From Schoenoplectus triqueter (lineage: Eukaryota > Streptophyta > Magnoliopsida > Poales > Cyperaceae), in assembly GCA_964058805.1 (NCBI GenBank), contig CAXKVV010000246.1:124001-188000 (forward strand): a stretch of 64,000 nucleotides of DNA, written 5' to 3'. The position numbers and the translations under genes are program-made. Of this stretch, positions 1-12,380 are shown piece by piece (position 1 is the first letter of the stretch; every line of letters starts with the position of its first letter). The notes under the pieces are model-generated. The model ran no database searches. It saw only the letters and a program-made list of their open reading frames with translations, and was not told the origin of the DNA.

Positions 1-709
1 AGTTTTTTCCAATTGTTAATTCATATGGAACTGTTTGGGTTGACTAACTACATGGAAAAAAATTATCTGTTTCGGTAAAAAAAAAAATTCCAATAGTAGT
101 TGTAGTATTTTAAATGTTTATGATATTGATGTTCCCATTTGAGTTACTTTTTATTTAGTTGCCTCTATTTTTTTGTAAACCCATTTTCTTCCGGAACAAG
201 ATGGAAAATGATCTGCTAACTCTTCTTCCACTTCCTTTCAATTTTTAGGGATAGTGTTTAGTACCATAATATTAGAAGAAGAGTGTATTAATTCTTTAAT
301 TAGCATATTCAACTGTTTGATCTCCTCGGCCAGCATCTCATCTTCACTGTCAGAGTTACTCTCAAGTCAACTACATGCTCACCTCCTTCACCTGCTTGAA
401 CTTACTTGACAAGAATTCCAAATACGTAACAACCAACATTACTAATTTATAGAGGATAGATGGGTCCTCGAGTATCATAAGATACCACTCCAGACGCACG
501 ATGGAAGTATAAAATACTTTAGTAGGAAGTCCTGGTGAGTAATCCACTAAATGTTCTAGTACGAGTGCATCCAGTTCCGAGTGGTCATCTTAGTATGGGC
601 CTAAGAGAAGCCCTTTTTTAATCTTCTATTTAAGCCATTTCTAATTCTGTATTAAATATAAGTACTTTTTCAATTAAATGATAATAATGATGATGATACA
701 ATTAATTTC

Positions 710-750
<41 letters not shown>

Positions 751-1560
751 TTAATATAATAATAACTAATTTAATTATTACAATACTTGTATTATAATAT
801 TCTCAATAAAAAATTTATAATTATTATAGTAATTAAATTAATGTAATGGAAATAATAATTGTTTCTATTATTAACAAAAAATATTATATATTAGTATTGT
901 TGAAATTAAAATTATCGTTGTAGTTATTATAACAACAACAAATTATTTATAGTTATTATTACTTTAACAATAATGATATGATTATTGATTTTATACCATT
1001 ATTATTGCAACAATTAAATTAATTATTATTATAATGACAATAATAATCTAATTATTACTAATGTTAGTATAGCTATTATTTTTTTATTATAATTATATAT
1101 GTTATTATCATTATAGTCATCATTAAATTATATAATTATCATTAAAAAATAATAAAGATTGAAAAACAAAAGAAAATGAATGGCTTTCTTGTAATATAAA
1201 GTGAAAGAAAATTAATTAAATGGTGAAAGATCTCTTCTTCTGCCTCTTGAATGGGAGAAAATCTTCCAAATTTATTACTTTTCTTCCACCTTCTTCCATT
1301 ACTCTTTGAAAATTTTCTGCCGGAAGAAAATGGGAGTGCCAAACACCTAAACTAATATGTGCAAATGGAAAGTGCTCTACGTGAGGAAATGGAGAGATTG
1401 TGGTTAATAACAGATACTAAATGTAAACACTCTACTAAAGCAATTTTGGGTTCTCACGGCATTAATTAGTATAAATCTGCTTAATATAGGCTCACCCATT
1501 TATAGATGTATACATCTGTTTAATATAGGCTCTTTTGGATTATACACTCCTTATCAGGCC
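1..1560. other. A+T-rich intergenic DNA with trinucleotide repeats
   Basis: No coding signal is visible. A pure AAT/ATT microsatellite lies at about 710-747, and the 660-1145 stretch is low-complexity DNA made of TAAT-like words. The reading frames here are short and biased only by base composition. I see no RNA gene or promoter that can be tied to a gene. Confidence 0.6.
710..747. repeat. (AAT)n microsatellite
   Basis: About a dozen uninterrupted AAT units are visible inside a wider A+T-rich, AAT-like region. It is a simple repeat, probably polymorphic. Confidence 0.9.
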
Positions 1561-1933
1561 CAGAGGTGGATGTACCATGTACCAGGGGTCAGTTGACGTC
1601 TCTTGGATTTTAAAAAATATTATTTTTAGGTTAAAGTTTTGTTAATCTGACCCTCTTGGGTCGTCTGATTATTTTTTATTGAAGAAAATATATTTAATAT
1701 TGTTAATAATGAAAGAATTATGCAAAAAATTTAAAATATGAAGTTTCATATAAATTTTTTTTATCACTGTGATTATTTATTATTTTAATTTTAATTTTTT
1801 ATTATTTTTAATATATAAATGATATTATTTTAATATTTTTATTTAATATCCGATTAGTTAATGAATTAAACCTGATAAGTTACTAAATCCGATCACTGAC
1901 CCCGATCAAAATTCTACATCCACCCGCCCTAGA
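1561..1933. mobile_element. hAT-type MITE with 8-bp target duplication
   Basis: The element is flanked on both sides by the direct repeat ATCAGGCC (1553-1560 and 1934-1941). Its ends are inverted repeats: CAGAGGTGGATGTA on the left, and on the right the complement of CTAGGGCGGGTGGATGTAG, with a small indel. An internal GGGTCAGT/ACTGACCC pair continues the symmetry. The 8-bp duplication and the CAGRGGTGG-like terminus are typical of non-autonomous hAT elements. The interior is A+T-rich and non-coding. It lies just upstream of the retained intron end of the HSP70 pseudogene. Confidence 0.75.
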
Positions 1934-2002
1934 TCAGGCCATCATATATTATAGTTGTAATGTTGTATATCATTTGTTTACAAAGCATTGCATTGCTTGC
2001 AG

Positions 2003-3776
2003 ATGCCAAGCGTCTTATCGGCAGACAATTCTCTGATGACGCGGTCCAGAATGACATCAACCTCTGGCCCTTTAAGGTCATTCGTGGCCTCGGCTACTAC
2101 AATCCCATGATTGTGGTACAATACAAGGGCGAGGAGAAGGAATTTGCTGCTGAGGACATGTCTTCTATGGTCCTGATGAAGATGCGTGAGATTGCTGAGG
2201 CTTATCTCAGTTCAACCATAAAGAATGTTGTCATCACTGTTCCTGCCAACTTCAATGTTTTCCAGAGGTAGGCAACCATAGATGTTGGTGTGATAGCATG
2301 CCTTAATGTCACGCGTCTCATCAATGGGCCATCTGCTGTTGTGATTTCCTATGGTCTTGACAAGGAGGCTACAAGTGTTGGTGAGAAGAATGTGCTCATC
2401 TTCGACCTTGGTGGCGGTACACTTGATGTGACACTCCTGACCATCGAGGAAGGTGTTTTTGATGTCAAGGCAACTTCTGGTGACACTCATCTTGGTGGTG
2501 AAGACTTTGACCATCCCATGGTGAGCCACTTTGTTCAAGAGTTCTTGAGGAAGAACAGGAATGACATCAGCAGCGACCCAAGGGCTCTCAAGAGGCTAAG
2601 AACTGAATGTGAGAAATCTAAGCGTATTCTGTCCTCTACTTCCCAGACTACAATTGTGATTGACTTTCTCCATAAAGATATTGATTTATACTCAACCATT
2701 ACCCATGTCATGTTTGAAGAGCTCAACAATATGGACCTGTTTTGCAAGTTCATGGAGTCTATTGAAAAGTGCTCAGGGGATGCCAAGATGGACAAGAGCA
2801 CTGTAGATGATGTTGTGCTCGTTGATGGATCAACATGTATCTCAAAGGTGCAACAGCTACTTCAAGACTTCTTTGACGACAAGCAGTTGTGCAAGAGCAT
2901 CAACCCTCACGAGGCTGTGGCATATGGTGTTGTTGTCTATGCTGCCTCCCTAAGCGGGCAAGACAATGAGAAGTTTAACAATCTGCTCCTGTTGGAAATC
3001 ACACCTCTTTCTCTAGGTCTGGAGACTGCTGGAGGTGTAATGACTGTTCTGATCTCATCATCCCAAGAAACACTAGAATCCCCATAAAGAAAAAGTTGTT
3101 CTTCTCCACCTACTCTAACAACCAGACAAGTGTGCTCATCCAGGTGTACAAGGGAGAGAACCTGCACTAGTACAACAGCTTCCTTGGCGAGTTTGAGTTC
3201 TCTGGCTTCCCCCTGGTTCGGGACGTGTCCCAAATCACCATCTGCTTCGACATTGATGCTAGAGGCATCCTGAATGTGTCGGCAGAGGACAAGACCACGG
3301 GGTAGAAGAACAATATCATCATCCCCAATGCCAAGGCTAGGCTGAGCAAGGAGATCAAGAAGATGGAGCATGATGAGGATGATAAAAAGAAGGTTGAGTC
3401 CAAAAATGCCCTTGAGAAATATGCATACAATATGAGAAACATCATCAAGGATGACATGTTCTTGTCCAAGCTGGATGCTGCTGACAGAAAGAAGATTGAG
3501 GATGCGAAGAGGCAGAGCTTCCTTCTACTAGATTGGGTCATGGCCCCCCTATGAATTCCAAATTATTAAAACTAGTATTCATTTTTTAAGTGAAAATATA
3601 TTTAAAGTATGTAATTGTTCCTCCCTAACCATTTGATATAAGTAATCAAACTTCATTAGTCCCCTCTTAATTTCACTTCAAGCTATGCTACTGAGGATGC
3701 CACTGAGGATGCCATCCGTTTGCTGCTAGGCAACCAACTGGCTGAGGCTAACAAGATGAAGGAGTTGGAGACATAA
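2003..3776 (+). pseudogene. Cytosolic HSP70 pseudogene, 5'-truncated
   Basis: The translation follows plant cytosolic HSP70/HSC70 from about residue 71 ([12 protein letters not shown]) through [18 protein letters not shown], the [11 protein letters not shown] block, [13 protein letters not shown] and the lid ([17 protein letters not shown]), ending near KMKELET. The copy begins at a splice acceptor (TTGCTTGCAG, ending 2002), the place of the single intron in plant HSP70 genes, so it is a DNA-level copy of intron end plus exon 2, not a retrocopy. It is dead. There is a TAG at 2269-2271 where HSP70 has CAG, an 8-bp insertion near 3055-3062 that shifts the frame, TAGs at 3168-3170 and 3303-3305, and about 190 bp of unrelated sequence between two GAGGATGC words (3498 and 3693) splitting the lid. 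The N-terminal 70 residues and the C-terminal EEVD end are missing. Confidence 0.95.
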
Positions 3777-5019
3777 TGACCATCGTCCTCCGTCGAGCAA
3801 CACCGCCATTGTCTTGTATGATGCTTACCATCAGCGACACAATGATTACTACCCCTCCTACATCCCATCAAATCCTAGCTACTTGGTGCTTTCCGAACCC
3901 TCGTTCCAGAAGTATGTTAAAATATATTTTCCACCTCTTTTCTTTATGCAGAGTAAGGACGTGAATCATGGCAACGTCGAGTTTGGTCATTTATTCAAAT
4001 TCTTTTATCTATGTTCGTGAATTCAGTTTGTTTGCTAATTATGTGTGTGAAGTATGCTAATTGTGAGTTATTTTAGATTTAATTTTTTAAGTTAATCATT
4101 ATTGTGATAATTACAATTATAAATATTTTTTCACGTGATGGATGACTCAAAATGTTAGATGGATGAAGAATAGCAACTTTTTAGGTTAATTACTATTTTT
4201 ATTGCTATTTTATGTTTGAATGAGAAAATAACTCTTCAAAAACATTGAATTAGTGGTTATTCTACTAACCCAACAAAAAGTTGGTTTAGCCACTACTTCA
4301 ATTCTTGGGTTAGTGATTATTTTCACTAACCCACCCCTAATCCAAACACACCCATAAAGTGTCTTTTGTGTTTTTGTTGACTTTTTGTTGTAGTTACTAG
4401 TAACAACTAGTTCATTGTGGCAGATGTTGATGATTAGTTCAATTAATGTAAATAGACACCTAAACGTCTATAAATGTTGAATAGGTTAAAACCATATAAT
4501 ACATTATATTTCAAAATTATTATCATAGTAGTTATTAATAATTAGTTTTCTTAGTATAAATAGATTCTTCTTCCGCTATAAATAGCTCAAAATCAAAGTC
4601 AACTGAATAATTACTAGAGCTTCTCGTCAATACCTCTTAGGATGTTAGTTGGAATGTTATCATTGTATCTTTTCTAATTAATAATTAACTGAACAAGTAT
4701 GCATAGTCTTTTTCAACAACTATAAATAGATCAAAGTCAACTCTGTTTACAATACTTTGATAGTTGTATTAATAATCAATGAAGTTTGTATAAATAACTC
4801 ATATGGTAATTATAAATAGCGGAATTCAATGCGTGATATTCCTAAAAGGTGTGAGGTGTTGTTTGTGATTTTTTCTGGACCCCTTTTGTAATTGAGGTTG
4901 AAAATTTTCCTTTAAATGATAGCATATGAGACTGTTAACATCTCTCCTAATATACATAAATAACAATAAAAGTAAACAAACGGGGGATTTGGCATTAATG
5001 CATTACCTTATCTCTCCAG
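3777..5019. other. Intergenic DNA; unrecognised open stretch and MITE-like segment
   Basis: An open frame at 3814-4020 begins with a non-repetitive segment (RHNDYYPSYIPSNPSYLVL) richer in G+C than its surroundings, which might be a fragment of another exon; I do not recognise it. At about 4190-4352 there is a segment with CTACTAACCCAAC/GTTGGTTTAG foldback words, ending in CCAAACACACCC, which looks like a short MITE. The rest is A+T-rich with no visible gene. Confidence 0.4.
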
Positions 5020-5225
5020 TCTCCATCAAAAGAAAAAGAAAAAGAAAAAAAAAGCAATTGGCAATTGCCACCAGGCGGTGGAGGCTGAGGCCTTCGGGCC
5101 GGGCCGGGCTGAGTTGAATCAGGTTGAGGTGGATATAAGAAAAGGGGGCCGAATGGAGCTGGTTGCTGCCCTGAGCACGAGGTCACTCAGCCCGGCCCAA
5201 TGGTCTGGATCTTGGGCTCCTAAGT
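5020..5225. other. Isolated G+C-rich island
   Basis: A purine tract (5026-5055) leads into about 150 bp unusually rich in G+C, with GGGCCGGGCCGGGC near 5097 and a related CCCGGCCC word near 5190. There is no recognisable protein in any frame. The surrounding DNA is strongly A+T-rich, so this is probably a fragment of a mobile element or a relic promoter. I cannot decide which. Confidence 0.4.
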
Positions 5226-6957
5226 AACATAATTTCAAGCACATTCGTAAAGGTGATAAAACAAACATAAACTTACATATTTACTTTGTGAGCACAAATC
5301 ATCAAAAACGGTTAACGAACAACAAACTGACCAATTTTTTTAATAATAACACCAAACGCATCTAACATTTTCTGTTGAATTTTGACGAAAATAATAAGAT
5401 CTCCATATGTGTTTTCGTCCCCCAGATGAAAACTGTGTTTTCATCCCAACCTCATCTTTTCTTCGACCTGTGTGCCTCCTCTTCTCCTTTGTTTTTATTC
5501 CGCATAGTTCAATCCTCAATATTTGCACTTCGTATAGAATAATATTTTTATAAAATTATTAAAAAATAAAAAAATTCAGTAAATCAATGAAATTTTTTGC
5601 CCGTCAAAGTTTTATCCTGACTGGCTTCGTGTCTAAGGTTAATAAGATCTGAATTGGAACATGCTATGAGCCTATTATGATGCGACAAGCCTACAATTCT
5701 ACAACAGATTATTTTCGATTGAACTTGACTATCTTTCCTTTTTATTTATTTTTTATCTTTACGATTTTAATAAAATCCTAGTGGCTGTTTCCACAACAAA
5801 ACAATTAAACTTATATTTTTCTACGAATTACCTGGGGTATGAAAGCCTGTACAACCTAAAATTTTAATATTGAAATAACTTTCCAAGTGTTCCAGCTGAC
5901 AGGTGACAGCCATTTTTGTCAACATTTGTTTTTTTTTTAATTTATTTGAAGGCTTTGTCTAACATCTAGAATTAAGGGGAAAGTCAATACTGTATTCTCT
6001 ATACTTTCCACATTGTATGATACATCGTCTTCGAAGTAAACCTTTAGATATTGACTGTTGTGATTGAAAAATAACTTACGCTATTTCGCTTATAGATTTA
6101 TATTTGACATTTTCTGAGGTGATACTAATACAGTAATACCTACTCCTACATCCAGCGGGTGAGTTGAATTTTCCATAGAATTCACAATAAACATGAGTTC
6201 AATTTAAATACAAACAATTATAATCTATACTTATTTCAATATAAATTGCTGACCGCTTTCGTATGAAATAAAAATATTTTTTATCATTATAATAAATTGA
6301 TATTTAATTTGATGCGATTTTAAAATTATATCATATTTGATACACGAATTATCAAAATTTTATCTACCATAAATAGAATATCGTGCTCTTTAAGTTTAGC
6401 GTTATCCATATGTCTCAGTTATTAAGTTGATTTACTTTTCATCTTGTGAAATCTTTTTATTTTAATGCGTGATCTCAATTTTCATTGTATACATATTTGA
6501 CAAGTGAATTGAGATCAATGTACCGTTCTGAGAAAGCATTACTGGATTTAGATGAAATTCAAGGAGTGATACAACTTGATACGACTTTAATTTAGTTTTA
6601 CTACTATTTTTGTTATGTTGATTGTTATCTGAATTGTTTACTTGTGTTCTATGCTGACTAGAGGTGGATGACTTTTAGTAGCATGTTTTAGTTTTGGCAC
6701 TATAACTTAATTTTTGTAAAGCATGATGTATTGAGTTTCCGAGGAGAGAAAATTTGACAACTTTTTTGGTCTGCTTTCTTCAAAAAAAAAAGTATAGCCA
6801 ATTACTTTAAACGATTTGTTTCCTATTGTATAGATTATCCCATTGAAATTCATAATAGAGAAGCTTCTAAATATTAACAAAGTAGAAAACAAGGAAATAC
6901 ATATTAAAAATAATTCTGAATTCAAACCGTCAAAATATATATATGGTTACGGTGCTT
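5226..6957. other. Intergenic, nothing recognised
   Basis: A+T-rich DNA without a convincing reading frame, RNA gene or bounded repeat. Confidence 0.5.
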
Positions 6958-7329
6958 TACAAAGTAAAGATTCAATTTTACTTTGTATTGAAATTTTATA
7001 TCATGACTGTTCAAATGGTCAATCTAAATTGCTTAATAATTTATTTATATTAAAATCTTGTGGGATATTAAATTTCATAATTTTTTAAACTTTCTAGCTA
7101 TTTTTAAATTATTTTTAAAAACAGCCTTGTTTAAAATAATAAAATGGTCTATTTTAGAGCTATTTTTAAAAATAATTTAAAAAATATCTAGGAAGCTCAA
7201 AAAAATTGTGAAATTTAATATTCCATGACATTTTAATATAAAAAATTATTGAGTAACTTAGATTGACCATTTGAGCTGCCGGGATATGAAATCTCAATGC
7301 AAACTAAAAATGGATTTTTACTTTGTATG
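6958..7329. mobile_element. Inverted-repeat (foldback) element
   Basis: The left half and the reverse complement of the right half match over about 170 bp. Shared words include TTCAAATGGTCAATCTAA on the left and TTAGATTGACCATTTGAG on the right, and CTTTGTAT near both outer ends. The centre is a short A+T-rich loop near 7130-7150. No coding capacity is visible and target duplications could not be fixed. It abuts the next inverted-repeat element at about 7325, so one may have inserted at the edge of the other. Confidence 0.65.
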
Positions 7330-7370
<41 letters not shown>

Positions 7371-7803
7371 GCTATGGTGCTTCGCGAAGCACAAAATATT
7401 ATGTGCTTCGTGTTCGTATCTAGAATTTAAAAGTTCAAACGACCGATTCAAACCATTGAACATCATCTTTCTATTGAAATATCTTTGGAGATCAAATTTT
7501 ATATATATTTTTTTAAATTTTTTGCTATTTTTTTAAATGGATACAAAGTTTGTTGATCTAATGATTTCTGTACCATTCAAAACTAACGATTTTGTATCCA
7601 TTTAAAAAATAGCAAAAAATTTTAAAAAAATATAAATTTTGATCTCCAAAGATAGTTCAATGTGAAAATCATGTTCATCAGTTTATATCGGTCATTTAAA
7701 CTTTTAAATCCGAGATACATACGCAAAGCACAAGAGGTTTTGTGCTTCGCGAAATACCATAGCCTCACTCTCTCTTTCTCTCTCTCTATATATATATGTA
7801 TAT
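7325..7803. mobile_element. Long foldback element with (AT)n(GA)n ends
   Basis: Two arms of about 220 bp are inverted copies. Outer (AT)n/(GA)n tracts are followed by GGCTATGG and a TTCGCGAAGCAC word, then matching words such as TTTGGAGATCAAATTT and AAATGGATACAAA. A short loop lies near 7560-7590. The left arm holds a perfect 16-bp palindrome, GTGCTTCGCGAAGCAC (7377-7392), of which the right arm keeps only part. A transcript of this region would form a long hairpin. Confidence 0.7.
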
Positions 7804-10800
7804 GTTACTGTCATAGCTCACAAGTTTGAGCATGCCTTAGACTCCTACTTGTAGCTATTTTCAAATCACTATTTACTTGAAATATAGGGGCGGATGCATG
7901 ATTTCTATCAGATGTTTCTATAATCAGATTTAAATTCATTAACTAATTGTGTGTTAAATAAAAAATTATCAAAATAATATCTTTTTATATATTATAAATA
8001 ATAAAAATAAAACTCAAAATAATATATAATAATCTCAATTACAAAAAATTTCCTGTACAGAACTTAAAATTTCAAAATATTTGTATAACTACTTCATTGT
8101 CCATAATATTAAATATTTTTTTCAATCAAAAGAATCAGATAATTTAGAGAGAGTCAAAAATTAAATTCAGAGAAAGATTAGATTAATAAAATATTAATCT
8201 AAAAATACTACTGTTAAAAATCCGGAGGACCGAGTTGACCCGTCCGGGAATTACTATATCCTCCCCTGCCTGACAACACGTCGATAATTATATACTAAAA
8301 TTGAGATATTATCTTTTGAGAAGTTCAAAAGAAAAATATATATATTATGATTGGTCTTTGGTAGACTAAGCGGATGCTTTGACATTACAAAGTTGTCACT
8401 TAGAAGTCACCTAGAAGGACCCCAATTAAATATGACAAGTACATGTAAGTGGCTTAACATGTGGTAGGTACGATCAAAGAAATAAATATATATTACCTAT
8501 GAGTTACGAGTTACGGTTTTGCGAAGTTCGTGACTTGTTGCACAGGTGGATGTTTCATAGCAGCCACAGAGATTCAATATTCCATCTAGAAGGTCCAAAA
8601 CAACCAAAAGCTTATGCTCAGGAATTATCGCCCAAATTTTATTCTCTATTAATTAATTACTATTAAGTTATTCACATTCCATTGCAGTGAATAATTGATT
8701 AATTAGTCATGTTAAGAAAATTAAAATTTTTTTTTGTTCTAAATAATGGGACTCCGTCTTTGACATCGTTTATAAAACATAAAGTCAACTTCATTATAAA
8801 TAAATTAAAATAATAACATTTTTTTTTTTGAAGGAACAACCTGGACCACATAAAAAAAATACTTGGGGGGTGATAAGGATGATATTTTAAGGAACTTTTT
8901 TTAGTTATCAGTTCGTTTTTGTTGAACCATATATTTGAGGGATTAGAAAAATAAACATTGAATTGAATCAAATGTATTCCCATGGAAATTTTACTTACAG
9001 CTTAAAACAGTACAAAAAATCATGAGCCACTTTTTTTTAAAAAAAGTCAATATGAGTAGTATTATTTGTCGGCTCAACAAAATTAGGCTAAATATATTGT
9101 ATCAGAAATATGGTTGATACAACTTGACTGAGAAAGCATCAAGGGGAATTGAACGCATAGAGAGGTTTGTTTGAATTGAACTCTCATATATTCAACTAGT
9201 TTATATAATTATATTCATATATAAATTAAGATGTTGCCATTCTATAAAAATAGACTTGATTATTCTAACTTCCTTCACCTTCTCTGCCTCACAAAAAGTC
9301 AAACCAAACCCTATTTTCCAAATCCACATGGTTTTGATGTTGTATTGTTTTTGGATCCACCTTTGTCCCAAAAGCAGAACAAAGAGTTGTTGGATGTACC
9401 AAATTAATAAACAACACAGAAATGCAATCACGGTTTTTGAAAATTAAATATTACAACAGACGCACAAATTGACAATAAAATTTAACCAATCTAATTAGAA
9501 AATGATTTTTAATTCAAATTGTCAACAGTCTAAACCAAACCGGAACCCATTTTCAGAGCAAACTCCATAACCCTCCACTATTAATTGCAAAAGTCAAACC
9601 ATGATTTAACAAAAAAAAAAAAATTCCCTCCCTCATACTACAATGCTTAACATAGTTTGTGACGCTCTTTTAATTTTATATTAAAATAAATTCTCTTTTT
9701 TCTCTCACAAACTTCTCCAATTATGTTCAAGCGGACACTATGATCACACAACAATTAAAGAATTATCCTCTCCAGTAAACAACTTACTGGAGAAATAGAG
9801 CAGCCTTGATATGGACGCCTCAAAGTTCGTACCCACAGTGACAGTAGAAAAGTAAGCTAAAAAGTAAAAACTTAATAAAGTAAAAGGCAAAAGCCACAAG
9901 TCAAGTCTCCTTAAGCCAACCGTCTAGATTATAATCCTCTACAAATCCAACGGTTCTCGTTTGTCTACTAAAAAAGCAGCCTCTGGCCCACTTGTACCGC
10001 AAACTAAGACTTCTTCCAATCCCCAAACTAGCCGTTTCTCATATTTATTTCAGATTAAAAACGGACAAAATCACATACAACATCTTCTAACGGGTAAATT
10101 TAAAATGTGATAATGACTCGCTACACTAATATAATACTTTTAACCAACGGATTGTGGGATCATTTGTGCATTCATTGTGTAAACAAAAACAAGGTTCCGT
10201 AGCTGACTTTTTGGTTTCTCTTCCTCAATATAATATATTCATTCATAATTAAGCTTGTGGGAATGGGAATATTTGATCTTAAGATTTGAAATCAGTACAA
10301 CATACATGATAGGATTTAGGCAAATTTAATATCCGTATATACTTATATTATATGCGAGCAAACATTTTTTGTTCTTGTTCACGTGACAAGGAATATGGAC
10401 CCTCTGATCTTTATTCCTCCAATGGGATCGAATCAAGTTGCGCCCCTAGTCAACTAAGCATATTAATGGAACCAACTATTAATGCAATAAATTACACATT
10501 GATGGTATATGTGAAATGTGATACAATTATATAAAAAATGTTCCATGGAAGCGACTTCGTGTAAATTAAACCCTCAAGAATTTCATTATTATTGAGTGCT
10601 GCTTATATTCTCTTCCTTCCTTTATAGAACTCATGTGATTGTCACTATGTATGAGAGGGGATAGATCACTTGCCATTGGCCATTTTGATAATTCTGACAA
10701 TAAAATTTTTAAAATAATTGAAAATAGAAAAGTTAATTCATAGAAATATTCTTTAATTTACAGACTAATATTGTTTATAATTTTATATTATTTTATTATT

Positions 10801-10842
10801 ATTTATAATCTATAAAAAATCATCAAAATTTTATGTAGGTTA
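7804..10842. other. Intergenic; possible MITE end near 7887
   Basis: TAGGGGCGGATGCA at about 7886 resembles a hAT-type terminus, but I found no matching right end. The rest is A+T-rich, with homopolymer runs and frames that look like chance. No gene is supported. Confidence 0.4.
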
Positions 10843-11178
10843 CAATGATTGTACTCCATCCTTTCATAAATTCAGGAACATATCTATATTTTTTAGTTTT
10901 TTTCGAAATTTCTTTAAATTTTCATCATCGGGATAGTAAAAAATAGCCATTGTTAAGTGAACCCTCTCCTTTATCAAATATTTTGAACTGCAACTTTTAT
11001 TTTTGCAATGATTGTACTTCATCGTTTGATAAATTTAGGAATATATCTATTTTTTTATTTTTTTTAGATTTTTTTAATCTTTTTATATTTTCATCATCAA
11101 GATAGTCAAAAATAGCCGTTGTTAAGTGATCCCTCTCCTTTATTAAATGATATTTTAAATGGCAGCTATTATTTTTGT
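10843..11178. repeat. Diverged tandem duplication, ~165-bp unit
   Basis: Two consecutive copies (about 10843-11005 and 11006-11178) share CAATGATTGTACT, AAATTTAGGAA/AAATTCAGGAA, TTTTCATCATC, TAGCCRTTGTTAAGTG and CCCTCTCCTTTAT words in the same order. Substitutions and small indels show that the duplication is old. Non-coding. Confidence 0.75.
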
Positions 11179-12056
11179 AATACCCGAACAACAAAATGTG
11201 TTCTAAATGATTACAACCGTATTTTCAGTATCTATTTATTTTTTGAGAAAACAGTGTGTATTTATTTGAAATTATATAAGAATTCATCCACTTGAATATC
11301 TTTTAGTATATTGAATGTTATAGTAACTATACTGCAGCCAATTCATTTTCACATTTGACTTTAATTATAGAAAATATTTAGCACGTTTGTCAAATGCCAC
11401 ACTTGATGAAATTACTAAAAATAATTCATGCAGCCCAAACTAAGAATAGAAGGTACGAAAAATATAAACTAAATATAAGAGTGCTTTGAACAAACAAGAC
11501 GCTAAAAATAAACATAGGAAATAAAAACTGATTCTCGCCAAATTACCACACTTCTAAATGGTATCAATATATATCAACAGTAAAACTTGAACAAAATTGA
11601 ATATTTTCTGGGGCATGATTGAAGAAGTGTCGTAGAAAGCATTAAATAAGCTGAAGAAGATCTGAGAAAGATACAGAGGGTGGAAAAAGAAAAGAAAAGA
11701 AAAGAAAATAAATAATCCAACCAGTGGATTCTTTCACATCCTATTAAAAAACGCGCCATTGATTTCATCATTGCTCCTGGACACATTTTCAAACCTTTGA
11801 CTTTAAAGCGAAGGTCCCTTTTCCTTCTCATTTCCCACTTTTTTCCTTTGGCACCTTTCCTTTCTTTAATTAAATTCGCGTTACCTTCTCCGAGAAAAGC
11901 AAACAGAAAAAACAAATCTTATCACAAAAGTCTACTCATCGGACAGTCCCGATGTAATCCCACAAAGCACACTCGTTCTCCACCCGTAGACCAACGCCTC
12001 GAGTCGTCCCCTTCACTCCTGTACCAAATCTCAACCGTTGGATCAACACACCTCAT
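11179..12056. other. Intergenic DNA upstream of the WRKY gene
   Basis: No gene is visible. A purine tract lies at about 11682-11710, and the segment from 11780 to 12060 is richer in C+T, as expected for distal promoter DNA of the downstream gene. Confidence 0.4.
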
Positions 12057-12062
12057 TTGACT
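12057..12062 (+). promoter_or_regulatory. W-box (TTGACT) upstream of the WRKY gene
   Basis: TTGACT matches the W-box core TTGAC[C/T] bound by WRKY proteins. It lies about 180 bp upstream of the TATA box. WRKY genes are often auto- or cross-regulated through such sites. The motif is short and could be chance. Confidence 0.4.
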
Positions 12063-12238
12063 AGACAGATTTAACTCTCTCCAGTCTCTATACAGTACAA
12101 CTCGGATCATACACGGTTCACCCATTCAATAATTTGTCAATCTTCGTTACGACCGTTCGATCCAGATCGGAAGCAAAACAGAGCCATTGACAATCTCCTT
12201 TTTTGTTTAATAAATGGAGAAGTCATCCCCTGGTTCTG

Positions 12239-12246
12239 TATATAAA
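12239..12246 (+). promoter_or_regulatory. TATA box of the WRKY gene
   Basis: TATATAAA lies 135 bp upstream of the start codon. This places transcription initiation near 12270 and gives a purine-rich leader (GAAAGAAAGAGAAAGGAAG) of about 110 nt. The motif and spacing fit a plant core promoter. Confidence 0.65.
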
Positions 12247-12380
12247 CCCCAGAGTTCTCCATTAGAAAGAAAGAGAAAGGAAGAAGAAGGGAATTGTAGC
12301 AATTGATATCAAAGAAAATATTACAGAGGAAGAACAAATCAATTGAGAAATTTGTACAAGGAAAGCTACCAGCAGCGGCG

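Noticed and set aside
2212..3541. Several minus-strand reading frames opposite the HSP70 copy
   Set aside because: They are antisense shadows of the HSP70 coding sequence.
5026..5117. Lys/Arg-rich frame with a KRKRKRKKK run as a nuclear-localised peptide
   Set aside because: The run is encoded by a simple purine tract next to a G+C-rich island; no gene context.
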